A stretch of 18,999 bases of DNA from JBMYQA01 sp049600855 (GCA_049600855.1 JBMYQA010000100.1:1-18999); one strand, 5' to 3'; numbered from the stretch's first letter, positions 1-7,260 are shown. Translations and numbers: made by a program. The notes: generated by a model from the letters alone, not told the origin.

Positions 1-129
1 AACTGGAGGTTTCGAGTCGGCAATCTGCCAAACTTAAAAACTGGAATACGCTATAATGTTGAGCAACTTCAGCCAAGAAACGAATTTACCTCAACAAGAC
101 AACAAATTATTCCGCTATATCGCTTTTGA
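1..129 (+). CDS. 3' end of an unidentified protein, possibly an outer-membrane beta-barrel (partial)
   Basis: Reading frame 1 is open from the first base to a TGA at 127-129 and encodes the last 42 residues of a protein whose start lies outside the window. The tail is rich in Arg, Asn and aromatic residues and ends in Tyr-Arg-Phe. A terminal Phe after alternating polar and hydrophobic residues is typical of outer-membrane beta-barrels, but so short a piece cannot be assigned to a family. It lies 56 bp upstream of the lipoprotein gene on the same strand. That the frame is coding is inferred only from its being open to the edge and from its plausible composition. Confidence 0.5.
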   Translation, partial: NWRFRVGNLPNLKTGIRYNVEQLQPRNEFTSTRQQIIPLYRF

Positions 130-185
130 GTTAACCGCTCATAGCGATTAGCAGCCCACATCTTTTTATAAACATTTTTAATCAT

Positions 186-782
186 ATGAAGCATATAATC
201 ATCGTATTTGTTGCACTAGTGACTATTAGTGCTTGTAGTAGCAAAACAGAATCTTTGCTCACTCAAAAACCAACCCTCAACGACTATAAAAGTGGGGAAA
301 AATGGGTTTGGAAGTGGAAAAGCACCTTAGATGGCGAAGTGCGTGGAGAGGGCGAGGACATTCGGGAAGTGGTGGATTATCATGGTGCCTTAGGGTTTTG
401 GAATGGTTTTGATACCATTCAGGTTTCAACCGCTTTGAAACAAACCAAAAACAATACCCCTTTTCGTGATTGGCCCTTGCAGGTAGGAAAAAAATGGCTA
501 TTTGAATCTGAATGGACCAATGAATCGGGTAGCAAAGGGAAAACGAGCCAACATGCTGAAATTATTTCATTTGAAGAATTAGCTACAACGGCTGGAAAGT
601 TCTGGGCGTATCAAATCAAATATCAGGGAACGATGGAAAATTACGATGTTGGTGGCAAAGGTGAAGTGACTGATTTTTGGTGGTATTGCCCTGAACTAAA
701 AACGGATATCAAACATATCCAAGATGACGGTAAAGGCTTCATCTATACCAGTGAATTAATTAGCTATTCAAAGCCTCAATAA
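186..782 (+). CDS. small lipoprotein of unknown function
   Basis: A 198-residue protein with a lipoprotein signal peptide: Met-Lys-His, a hydrophobic stretch (residues 4-13) and the lipobox Ile-Ser-Ala-Cys with the lipidated Cys at residue 17, followed by Ser-Ser-Lys. It is therefore expected to be a membrane-anchored envelope lipoprotein. The mature part is Trp/Tyr-rich and looks like a small beta-sandwich. Around residues 97-110 there is a 'PLQVGKKW' segment, and around 130-170 an 'ATTAGKFWAYQIKYQG' stretch followed by 'DFWWYCPELK'. This layout recalls secreted or lipoprotein families in which a Thr/Ala-Gly-Thr/Lys-Phe segment precedes a Trp-Tyr motif, but I cannot name the family. No catalytic motif is visible. 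The gene converges on kbl, and the two share a hairpin. Coding status is firm; function is unknown. Confidence 0.85.
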   Translation: MKHIIIVFVALVTISACSSKTESLLTQKPTLNDYKSGEKWVWKWKSTLDGEVRGEGEDIREVVDYHGALGFWNGFDTIQVSTALKQTKNNTPFRDWPLQVGKKWLFESEWTNESGSKGKTSQHAEIISFEELATTAGKFWAYQIKYQGTMENYDVGGKGEVTDFWWYCPELKTDIKHIQDDGKGFIYTSELISYSKPQ

Positions 783-794
783 CTCCTTATATAA

Positions 795-835
795 CTAAGC
801 GCATGTTTGCATCACATCGGCAAACATGCGCTTAG
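795..835. terminator. bidirectional hairpin terminator between the lipoprotein gene and kbl
   Basis: Perfect 16-bp inverted repeat, arms 795-810 and 820-835, with a 9-nt loop. It starts 12 bp after the lipoprotein stop codon and ends 18 bp before the kbl stop. The position between convergent genes and the long perfect stem fit a shared intrinsic terminator. There is no strong T-run on either side, so termination efficiency is inferred. Confidence 0.75.
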
Positions 836-853
836 ATGAATGTAAAGAAGCAC

Positions 854-2050
854 TTATTTTAGTACACCCAACTCTTTTCCAACTTCGGTAAAGGCTTGAA
901 TGGCCTTATCCAAATGCGCTTTTTCGTGTACAGCAGACACTTGCACACGAATTCGAGCTTTTCCTTTGGGAACAACTGGATAATAGAAACCAATGACGTA
1001 AATGCCTTTAGCCAATAGTTTTTCCGCAAATTGCTGAGAGAGCGGTGCATCGTATAACATGACTGGAACAATGGCATGCTCACCAGGCGTAATGTCAAAA
1101 CCAGCATTGGTCATTCCCTCTCTAAAGTATTTGGTATTCCACTCCAATTTATCGCGGAGCTCAGTAGATTGCGTTAACAAATCAAATACGGCAATGGATG
1201 CCCCAACGATAGAAGGTGCTACCGTATTGGAAAACAAATACGGGCGAGAGCGTTGTCGGAGGATATCCACAATTTCTTTACGCCCTGAGGTAAATCCACC
1301 CGATGCCCCACCTAAGGCCTTGCCCAATGTGCCTGTAATAATGTCCATGCGTCCCATCACACCACAGTGCTCATGTACCCCACGACCTGTTTTGCCCATG
1401 AAACCCGTACTGTGGCATTCATCAGACATCACTAAAGCTTTATATTTGTCAGCTAAATCGCAGATTTTGTCCAATTGAGCAATGGTGCCATCCATTGAGA
1501 ATACCCCATCGGTCACAATAATTTTTTGTTTAGCGCCTTTCGCATCAGCAGCTTGAAGCTGTGCTTCTAAGTCGGCCATATCATTGTGGGCATAACGAAA
1601 ACGCATGGCTTTGCATAAGCGCACGCCATCAATAATGGAAGCGTGGTTGAGCTGATCCGAGATAATGGCATCTTCAGGACCGAATAGAGGTTCAAAAACA
1701 CCTCCATTCGCATCAAAAGCAGCCGCGTATAGAATGGTATCTTCTGTACCTAAAAATTCAGAGATTTTCCGCTCTAAGGTCTTATGAATATCTTGTGTTC
1801 CACAAATAAATCGAACGGAAGAAAGGCCAAAACCATGTGTATCAATGGCTTTTTTAGCTGCTTCGAGAACTAGTGGATGCGAGGATAAACCGAGGTAATT
1901 ATTCGCGCAAAAGTTAATGACTTCTTCCCCTTTATCTGTTTTGATATCGGCTCCTTGTGGCGTAATAATGATGCGCTCACTTTTATAAAGGCCCGCCTCT
2001 TTGATGTCAGCAAGCTCTTTTTCAAGTACAGGTTTTAGTGTATCGAACAT
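854..2050 (-). CDS. kbl: glycine C-acetyltransferase (2-amino-3-ketobutyrate CoA ligase)
   Basis: A 398-residue PLP-dependent enzyme of the alpha-oxoamine synthase family that cleaves 2-amino-3-ketobutyrate with CoA to glycine and acetyl-CoA, the second step of threonine breakdown after threonine dehydrogenase. Length and sequence match E. coli Kbl closely as I recall it: 'FCANNYLGL' at 47-55, 'RFICGTQD' at 80-87, 'DGVFSMDG' at 181-188, the cofactor-binding Asp210 and His213 in 'SDECHSTGF', and the Schiff-base Lys244 in 'TGTLGKALGGASGG', the same number as in E. coli. The C-terminal 'YPVVPKGKARIR' is typical of Kbl and helps to separate it from the related BioF, HemA and SPT enzymes. No tdh is adjacent, so the ketobutyrate source must be encoded elsewhere. 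A good Bacteroidota promoter lies directly upstream. Cytoplasmic; identification is firm. Confidence 0.96.
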   Translation of the reverse strand: MFDTLKPVLEKELADIKEAGLYKSERIIITPQGADIKTDKGEEVINFCANNYLGLSSHPLVLEAAKKAIDTHGFGLSSVRFICGTQDIHKTLERKISEFLGTEDTILYAAAFDANGGVFEPLFGPEDAIISDQLNHASIIDGVRLCKAMRFRYAHNDMADLEAQLQAADAKGAKQKIIVTDGVFSMDGTIAQLDKICDLADKYKALVMSDECHSTGFMGKTGRGVHEHCGVMGRMDIITGTLGKALGGASGGFTSGRKEIVDILRQRSRPYLFSNTVAPSIVGASIAVFDLLTQSTELRDKLEWNTKYFREGMTNAGFDITPGEHAIVPVMLYDAPLSQQFAEKLLAKGIYVIGFYYPVVPKGKARIRVQVSAVHEKAHLDKAIQAFTEVGKELGVLK

Positions 2051-2075
2051 GTTTCAGGCTGTTTATTGTTTGCCA

Positions 2076-2105
2076 CAAAGATAAATGATCTGTACAATGC
2101 AGCAA
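2076..2105 (-). promoter_or_regulatory. promoter of kbl, Bacteroidota sigma type
   Basis: On the minus strand a -33 element TTG (2103-2105) is followed after 19 nt by TATCTTTG (2076-2083), an exact match to the Bacteroidota primary-sigma -7 consensus TAnnTTTG. The predicted transcription start is near 2070, leaving a leader of about 20 nt before the kbl ATG at 2050. It makes kbl a separate transcription unit from the small gene upstream of it. Confidence 0.75.
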
Positions 2106-2144
2106 GAGCTAAACGCCTTATGAAAGCACAATTCATCCGTTCAC

Positions 2145-2486
2145 CTACTGCGAATATAAAATCTTGCTTCTAATCATGGCCTCTAAATCTTGTGGGGTAG
2201 CTTGGCGTGCTAAATGTTCACGAACTACTGCAATGGTTTCTTTTTCTAATTGAAATCGCTTATTGCAACAAGCACATTTTTTTTGCTGTTGCTCAAATAA
2301 AGCCAATTCTTCAGCAGTGGTTTCTGTATCAATAATATCTTGTATGAGGTTGGCAAATTCATGGCAAGTAAGTTGTTTTCGACCCTTTTTTAAGCCAAAT
2401 CGAACCAATTGTGCATCCAATTTGCCCACTATTGATACCCAGATACACTTCACCTTATTTTCTTTATGAGGTAAATCTGTTTCCAT
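2145..2486 (-). CDS. small protein resembling a zinc-binding anti-sigma factor (ZAS/RsrA-like), orphan
   Basis: A 113-residue protein without signal peptide or membrane segment, so probably cytoplasmic. From residue 41 the layout matches small ZAS-type anti-sigma factors: Cys41, about 30 helical residues rich in Asp/Glu/Thr, Cys71-x-x-Cys74 (with an extra Cys73), 'FQLEKE', then 'ATPQDLEAMIRSKI' (96-109), which resembles the Pro-x-Asp-Leu-x-x-x-Ile-Arg end of RsrA/zf-HC2 proteins. The His normally four residues before the CxxC is Gln67 here; His42 next to Cys41 could replace it. Residues 1-40 form a basic extension I do not recognise. No sigma-factor gene is adjacent, unlike most ZAS proteins. 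It lies 94 bp upstream of kbl, which has its own promoter. The resemblance is by eye only, so the functional call is tentative; a generic small zinc-binding protein is the alternative. Confidence 0.6.
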   Translation of the reverse strand: METDLPHKENKVKCIWVSIVGKLDAQLVRFGLKKGRKQLTCHEFANLIQDIIDTETTAEELALFEQQQKKCACCNKRFQLEKETIAVVREHLARQATPQDLEAMIRSKILYSQ

Positions 2487-2839
2487 ATATTAGTTGATTT
2501 TATTTCTAATTTGAATCTTGTGTTGAAACATCAATTTTTGAGAATTAGTGCCACTTCGGAAAAAAATAATTTGATAAACAGAAATTACAAAGACATACTA
2601 AAAGACTCTTTTCAGGACAAATAGCACTCGAAATAATTGCATTAACTAAATATTTCACTATAATATGCCTAAACACGAAACTCGACTGAATGCAAACGTG
2701 GTAAATGCGATTCAATTCCATTTGCCAATTTATTCTTATAATTTCGCTGTTATCAAACGTATATTATGCGCATTGATACAGTAAACTAAACGTAATTGGT
2801 TGATACGTTGAATATCAACTAACCAAAAAGTCACTAAAC
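2487..2839. other. divergent intergenic region (353 bp) between the small ZAS-like gene and the amidinotransferase gene
   Basis: AT-rich region that must hold the promoters for both divergent genes. I could not find a convincing TTG-N19-TAnnTTTG pair on either strand; several near matches with one base between TA and TTTG exist (for example around 2505-2512 and 2567-2573). The only symmetric feature is a short inverted repeat close to the right-hand start codon, listed separately. No small gene was found in it. Confidence 0.5.
2799..2819. repeat. short inverted repeat upstream of the amidinotransferase gene, possible operator or leader hairpin
   Basis: Seven-bp perfect arms GTTGATA (2799-2805) and TATCAAC (2813-2819) with a 7-nt spacer end 20 bp before the ATG at 2840. 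The position is suitable for an operator or a 5' UTR hairpin. Arms this short can occur by chance in AT-rich DNA. Confidence 0.3.
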
Positions 2840-3748
2840 ATGATGCAGACATTTAATAGTGAAGTTATGGCAGAGGAGATTCTACTGAATGTACAAAATG
2901 AAACCGCTTCCTTAGAAGCCGTAATTGTAGGAATTGGCATTGATGAAGGTACCGCCCACTATCAAAACAATCCCAAAATCATGGAGCACATTGAAAAGGG
3001 AACCTATCCACCAGAAGAAGTCCTAGCTGGTCAAGTAGACAACCTAGCATCCGCCCTTGAGCAAGAAGGAGTTACGGTCTATCGCCCAGCAAACATTCCT
3101 GATGTAAATCAAATCTTTACCAGAGACATTGGTTTTGTAATTGACGGCTTTTTTATAAAAGCCAACATGAAACGCGATAATCGAAAGCCCGAATACGACG
3201 GTATTCAACACATTATTGCCCAATTCCCCGAAGATAAAATCCTCTATCCACCCAAACATGCAACCATTGAAGGTGGAGATGTATTGCTTTGGGGCGAACA
3301 CATCTTTGTGGGCATTAGTAAACGAACCAATCAGGCAGGCGTTGATTTCTTACAAGAAAAATTCCCCCATAAAAAGGTGCATGCACTGCATGTTAAAGTT
3401 ACAGATGATCCAAAAACAAATATTCTGCACCTCGATTGTACCTTTCAGCCTGTAGGCGATAAATATGCCATTATTTTTGAAGATGGTTTTGAGAAACGAC
3501 CAGCCATTATCTACGAGCTGTTTGAAGAAGAAAACCTCATCAAAGTCACTGCGGAAGAAATGTATTCCATGTTTCCAAATGTGGTCTCCATTTCACCAAC
3601 TTGTGTGGCTTCAGAAAAACACTTTACCCGCTTAAATGAGGCACTCAAGGCAAAAGGAATTCGCGTGGTAGAAGTGGCATACAATGAAGTTTCCAAATTA
3701 AGCGGACTGTTTAGATGCTCCACCATGCCTTTGCGCAGAAGGTATTAG
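2840..3748 (+). CDS. guanidino-modifying enzyme, amidinotransferase/dimethylargininase superfamily
   Basis: A 302-residue cytoplasmic protein without signal peptide, of the size of dimethylargininases (DDAH) and related amidinotransferase-fold (PF02274) enzymes. Family landmarks appear in order: 'FTRD' at 93-96 (substrate-binding Asp), 'EGGD' at 144-147, His197 in 'HLDCTF' (catalytic His with Asp199), and the nucleophile Cys293 in 'RCSTMPL' near the C-terminus. These enzymes attack the guanidinium carbon of arginine or a derivative through a Cys thiouronium intermediate. Substrate cannot be read from sequence: dimethylarginine or arginine hydrolysis, or amidino transfer, are all possible. Start: ATG 2840 is followed directly by a second ATG (2843), and Met10 is a third option. 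It stands alone, divergent from the ZAS-like gene and convergent with the repeat-protein gene. Superfamily call is strong; reaction is open. Confidence 0.85.
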   Translation: MMQTFNSEVMAEEILLNVQNETASLEAVIVGIGIDEGTAHYQNNPKIMEHIEKGTYPPEEVLAGQVDNLASALEQEGVTVYRPANIPDVNQIFTRDIGFVIDGFFIKANMKRDNRKPEYDGIQHIIAQFPEDKILYPPKHATIEGGDVLLWGEHIFVGISKRTNQAGVDFLQEKFPHKKVHALHVKVTDDPKTNILHLDCTFQPVGDKYAIIFEDGFEKRPAIIYELFEEENLIKVTAEEMYSMFPNVVSISPTCVASEKHFTRLNEALKAKGIRVVEVAYNEVSKLSGLFRCSTMPLRRRY

Positions 3749-3802
3749 CTATTTTTTTGGCAGATCAATTAAGTGAGAACTAGGAGATCGAGATAAAAAA
3801 TG

Positions 3803-3830
3803 GTGCAAGTGTGCCTGTACACACTTGCAC
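3803..3830. terminator. hairpin terminator between convergent genes, T-tract on the minus strand
   Basis: Perfect 11-bp inverted repeat, arms 3803-3813 and 3820-3830, with a 6-nt loop. Read on the minus strand, the stem is followed by CCATTTTTTATC, a good T-tract, so it is a typical intrinsic terminator for the leftward repeat-protein gene, whose stop codon is 8 bp away. It probably also ends the rightward amidinotransferase transcript. Confidence 0.85.
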
Positions 3831-3838
3831 TAATTATC

Positions 3839-6800
3839 CTATTCCCGAATTAATTTCTTCACCGCCCGTTTATCGTCTTGTACCAATTGGATGAAGTAAA
3901 TCCCTGACTTCAACGAAGTGATGTCCAGTTTTATCGCTTGTGCCGTTTGTAAATTGCTAATTTGCATGCTCCTTAATTCCCGACCTGCCAGGTCTGTAAT
4001 GGTAAGGTAGGCCATGCCTTTAAGCTGATCAGCGAAGCGTACGACCAACTCATCACTACGATTTGGATTAGGGAAAATCGTTACCTGTTGCGATATGTCT
4101 TCAAACTTTAGTCCTGTTACTTTATTCGTTGGTAATTCGTCTACCAATGTATTTAAGGTATAATTGGTTTGAATAGCAGGATTGAAGTCAAAATAAATGA
4201 AGGCGGTATTAAAGAGTTTCGTATGATCGGGCAAGCCAGACTTAGCTTTGATTTTGAAGGTGATATATCCATGAGAATTTGGTTCATCTGCCAGTGAGTC
4301 AGGAAGTAATATATCATCAAAATAAAAGGCTAAGGCTCCATCCTCCACTTCCAATTGAGTGCGCATGGGATGGCTACTTGCAATGACTTCAAAGGTACTT
4401 AAATCAAAATCGGCTTGCAGGGTATCGCGAATGATGACATTAAAAGCCGTGTCATTACCCGTATTTTGAAACCTAATGCGGTATTCCAAGTAATCTTCTT
4501 TCAACGTAAATCGCTCTGCTCCCACTCCAAATGGGGTGGCCGTTTTATCATTTGGGTCGTAAGCACATCGGATTTCGGAAATGAGGGAATCCTGAGCGCG
4601 AAAAGCCACTTGGTTACTTTCTATCGCTTCTACTAAATGGATAAACCTCACGGAGTCACCTATTGCCTCTACCCCAGGCATCTCGAAGGATAATTCAAGC
4701 TGCCGAACTTCTCCTGGTTTGAGATTGGAATACTCCCAAATCAGCGTGTCTCCATTGGTCAAGAAGGGTTGGCTACTATTTATAAACGTAACTGCTTCGT
4801 CGGGAATTAATTTTACTTTTCCATCCGTTAATAAGGTTCCTGTATTCTGATAAGACAACCAGAACGGCACCGTAAAACCACATCGTGTGGGAGCAGCGGT
4901 GAGTGAAGTCGTCAATTCATACAAGTCTTGGGTGGATTTTAAGCCAAATGAATAGCTTTCTGCTTCGTCTTTGGGAAGTGAGAATGGATAGGAAACCTCA
5001 TCTGTGGAAAGCTCAAAATGGTGTTGTGGCAAAATGACGACTTCATAGTCCCCCACTGGTACCGAAAAATGATAGTTTCCTGCTGAATCGGTTAGGGTAA
5101 CGCAGCTATCGGGCAACAACATCACTTTTTGATTCCGCAATCCATATTCGTCGGCATCTCGTTCTTTATTTTGATTGAGATCATGATAGACTTGTCCCGT
5201 CACGTCAAAGTCACATTTCCGACCGCCATCTGTAATTTGCCAACCATACTCATTGATGAGTTTATTTCTTGCCTTAAAAGCAAAGCAATAGGAAATGTTT
5301 GTAGCACCCAACTGCACAGCTGAGGTAACCGTTTGCTTTGCCCATCCGATTAGCGTGGCATCGTAATGATTCACATCCATTCCGCTGTCACTAAACATCG
5401 CTCTCATGTCTTTAGCGTGCGCTATATTCCATGTGCCTAAGTTTTGATTAAAGGAAGTTGCCCGTGAAAACATCATTCTGAATATACGGCCGTTAGACAC
5501 ATCCCAATTGCTCAAATCTTGATTAAAGGAAGTAGCACTAGCAAACATTGCGAAAAAATGCCCTCCATTAGAGACATCCCAATTGCTGATGTCTTGGTTA
5601 AAAGATGTAGCTCCTGAAAACATAAAGCCAAATGCTCTTCCACTGGAAACATCCCAATTACCAATCGCTTGATTAAAAGAGGTAGCCCCTGAAAACATTC
5701 CCCGAAAATCCGTACCCTTAGAAACATCCCAACTGCTGACATCTTGATTGAAAGCCGTTGCTCGATTAAACATCGAACTAAAATCCTCCCCCTTTGACAC
5801 ATCCCAATTGCTGATATCTTGGTTAAAGGAAGTAGCACTAACAAACATGGAACTAAAATCGACACCGTTAGATACATCCCAATTGCCAATCGCTTGATTG
5901 AAAGCAACTGCCCCATAAAACATTAATCTAAAATGCTCCCCCTTTGATACATCCCAACTCCCTATATCTTGGTTAAAAGATGTAGCGTTTGCAAACATTC
6001 CCCGAAAGTCAATGCCACTTGATACATCCCAAGTGCCAATGGCTTGATTAAAGGAATGGGCATTCATAAACATGGAACTAAAATGCTCCCCCTTTGACAC
6101 ATCCCAATTGCTCAAATCTTGGTTAAAGGAAGTAGCATTCCCAAACATGGAACTAAAATGCTTCCCCTTTGACACATCCCAAGTGCCAATATCCTGATTA
6201 AAGGTAGTCGCGTTTGCAAACACTCCCCGAAAGTCAATGCCATTTGATACATCCCAAGTGCCAATGGCTTGGTTAAAGGAATGGGCATTCGCAAACATGT
6301 AACTAAAATTAATACCATTGGCAACATCCCAATTGCTAATATCTTGATTAAAGGATGTAGCACTACCAAACATGACACTAAAATCGGTACCCTTAGATAC
6401 ATCCCAAGTGCCAATGGCTTGGTTAAAGGAACGCGCTCCACTAAACATCGTATTAAAATTTGTTCCATTCGACACATTCCAAGTGCTGATGTCTTGATTA
6501 AAGGCATTGGCATTCTCAAACATCGAACTAAAGTCAGTTCCCTTAGACACATCCCAATTACTAATATCTTGGTTAAAGGAATTTGCTCCATGAAATGCTC
6601 CATGAAAGTTGGTTACATTCGAAACGTCCCAATTGCCAATATTTTTATTGAAGGATAGGTTATTTTTGAACATTTCCGAGAGATCGGATACCCTTGTTAA
6701 ATCGGGTGTATCCGTAGCATTACTCTTGAGGAAAAGACAATCCGAAAACGCTTGACGCATGCTTTCCCACTCAATATTCCCCCACTGTTCAATACTTCTA

Positions 6801-7093
6801 ATGGTTAACTCAGGGCCTTCCCATTGCCCAAAACGAATGGCTGGAAACCTCCCTGTAATTTCTATGGTGTAGGTACCGGCATCACTATACGTATGAAAAG
6901 CATGTCCAGTAATGTTATGCTTAACGGTACCATCTCCCCAATCTACGGAGTAATGATAAGACGAGAACGCGTCACTAATTGGAATATGAATGGTTTGATT
7001 GGCTGAGACTTCCCAAGTGGTGATAAAACCATCTCCTGCTTGCGTTTGATAAGTCCAAAAAAATAGGAGAAAAACGAGTATTTTGTATTTCAT
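3839..7093 (-). CDS. secreted surface protein with 17 DUF285/BspA-type repeats, SdrD-like domain and T9SS sorting domain
   Basis: A 1084-residue exported protein. Domains in order: signal peptide 1-19 ending Gln-Thr-Gln-Ala; a PKD-like beta domain (about 20-83) with 'VDWGDGT' and 'HTYSDAGTYTIEITG'; seventeen tandem 25-residue repeats (147-571), consensus about SFNQDIxxWDVSxGxxFxxMFxxAT, the DUF285/BspA/Listeria-type repeat; the usual repeat cap (572-627, 'ATLIGWA' and 'GWQITDGGRKC'); an SdrD/CnaB-like domain (628-690, 'GQVYHDLNQN'); DUF11-like beta domains (728-980, 'DPNDK' at 846-850); and a type A T9SS sorting domain (about 1000-1084) beginning 'VTIFPNPN' and ending 'KKLIRE'. Likely cell-surface or released, with adhesion the usual suggestion for such repeats (inference). 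The frame extends 33 bp upstream to a TTG at 7126, but that codon overlaps the -7 box and spoils the signal peptide, so ATG 7093 is preferred. Confidence 0.93.
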   Translation of the reverse strand: MKYKILVFLLFFWTYQTQAGDGFITTWEVSANQTIHIPISDAFSSYHYSVDWGDGTVKHNITGHAFHTYSDAGTYTIEITGRFPAIRFGQWEGPELTIRSIEQWGNIEWESMRQAFSDCLFLKSNATDTPDLTRVSDLSEMFKNNLSFNKNIGNWDVSNVTNFHGAFHGANSFNQDISNWDVSKGTDFSSMFENANAFNQDISTWNVSNGTNFNTMFSGARSFNQAIGTWDVSKGTDFSVMFGSATSFNQDISNWDVANGINFSYMFANAHSFNQAIGTWDVSNGIDFRGVFANATTFNQDIGTWDVSKGKHFSSMFGNATSFNQDLSNWDVSKGEHFSSMFMNAHSFNQAIGTWDVSSGIDFRGMFANATSFNQDIGSWDVSKGEHFRLMFYGAVAFNQAIGNWDVSNGVDFSSMFVSATSFNQDISNWDVSKGEDFSSMFNRATAFNQDVSSWDVSKGTDFRGMFSGATSFNQAIGNWDVSSGRAFGFMFSGATSFNQDISNWDVSNGGHFFAMFASATSFNQDLSNWDVSNGRIFRMMFSRATSFNQNLGTWNIAHAKDMRAMFSDSGMDVNHYDATLIGWAKQTVTSAVQLGATNISYCFAFKARNKLINEYGWQITDGGRKCDFDVTGQVYHDLNQNKERDADEYGLRNQKVMLLPDSCVTLTDSAGNYHFSVPVGDYEVVILPQHHFELSTDEVSYPFSLPKDEAESYSFGLKSTQDLYELTTSLTAAPTRCGFTVPFWLSYQNTGTLLTDGKVKLIPDEAVTFINSSQPFLTNGDTLIWEYSNLKPGEVRQLELSFEMPGVEAIGDSVRFIHLVEAIESNQVAFRAQDSLISEIRCAYDPNDKTATPFGVGAERFTLKEDYLEYRIRFQNTGNDTAFNVIIRDTLQADFDLSTFEVIASSHPMRTQLEVEDGALAFYFDDILLPDSLADEPNSHGYITFKIKAKSGLPDHTKLFNTAFIYFDFNPAIQTNYTLNTLVDELPTNKVTGLKFEDISQQVTIFPNPNRSDELVVRFADQLKGMAYLTITDLAGRELRSMQISNLQTAQAIKLDITSLKSGIYFIQLVQDDKRAVKKLIRE
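5381..6655 (-). repeat. tandem array of seventeen 75-bp coding repeats
   Basis: Exactly 17 units of 75 bp (25 codons each) without any indel, encoding residues 147-571 of the surface protein. Most units read SFNQ-D/A-I-x-x-WDVS. Units with 'QD' and 'QA' follow a D D A D A pattern that repeats. Units 6 and 9, 225 bp apart, are nearly identical: over about 82 bp from the plus-strand AAACA-TCCCCGAAAGTCAA start I count five differences. This suggests that units 5-7 (6131-6355) and 8-10 (5906-6130) arose by duplication of a three-unit block. Confidence 0.92.
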
Positions 7094-7096
7094 GAG

Positions 7097-7168
7097 ATTG
7101 TGAATTGTTGATTTGAAGTACTGCAAAACTATTCTGATAGCTTTCAGCTCAAATCAACAATTTACAAT
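7097..7168. repeat. 20-bp inverted repeat bracketing the surface-protein promoter
   Basis: Arms 7097-7116 and 7149-7168 are inverted copies matching at 19 of 20 positions (mismatch at 7102/7163), separated by 32 bp. The right arm contains the -33 element (7150-7152), the spacer contains the -7 box (7124-7131), and the left arm covers the predicted first transcribed bases. Possible roles are paired operator sites, a leader structure or a small invertible segment; none is proven. Confidence 0.7.
7124..7152 (-). promoter_or_regulatory. promoter of the repeat-protein gene
   Basis: On the minus strand TTG (7150-7152) is followed after 18 nt by TAGTTTTG (7124-7131), matching the Bacteroidota -7 consensus TAnnTTTG. 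The expected transcription start near 7117 gives a leader of about 24 nt to the ATG at 7093. It supports the shorter start of that gene. Confidence 0.65.
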
Positions 7169-7205
7169 TGGCTAAAGATTGCCTACAGTAGACGAGAAGA
7201 ATTTT

Positions 7206-7260
7206 ATAAGTGGTTTTATCTGATTTGAGATCATCTATAAATTAAGTAAAAACCACTTAT
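7206..7260 (-). terminator. long-loop inverted repeat downstream of the secreted helical-protein gene
   Basis: Perfect 12-bp arms ATAAGTGGTTTT (7206-7217) and AAAACCACTTAT (7249-7260) separated by 31 nt. It begins 12 bp after the stop codon of the leftward gene ending at 7273, so a terminator or mRNA-stabilising hairpin is likely. The 31-nt loop is unusually long for an intrinsic terminator and no T-run follows on the minus strand, so efficiency is uncertain. Confidence 0.45.

Noticed and set aside
1059..1478. 139-residue open frame antisense to kbl
   Set aside because: It lies wholly within the strongly conserved kbl gene on the other strand, and its translation resembles no known protein; it is a shadow of kbl codon usage.
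5381..6655. Regularly spaced repeats suggesting a CRISPR array
   Set aside because: The whole 75-bp unit is conserved with no variable spacers, the repeats are in frame within a recognised protein family (DUF285), and no cas gene is present.
6112..6658. Long open frames on both strands inside the repeat array (minus 6112-6603, plus 6269-6658)
   Set aside because: Because the repeat length is a multiple of three, an alternative frame lacking stops in one unit stays open through all units. Their translations are rich in repeated Ile/Leu/Pro/Lys patterns that simply mirror the 75-bp period, and the true frame has signal peptide, domains and sorting tail.
7094..7126. Upstream TTG start for the repeat protein (11 extra residues)
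   Set aside because: The TTG at 7124-7126 overlaps the predicted -7 promoter box, so it would not be transcribed, and the extra residues would displace a good signal peptide.
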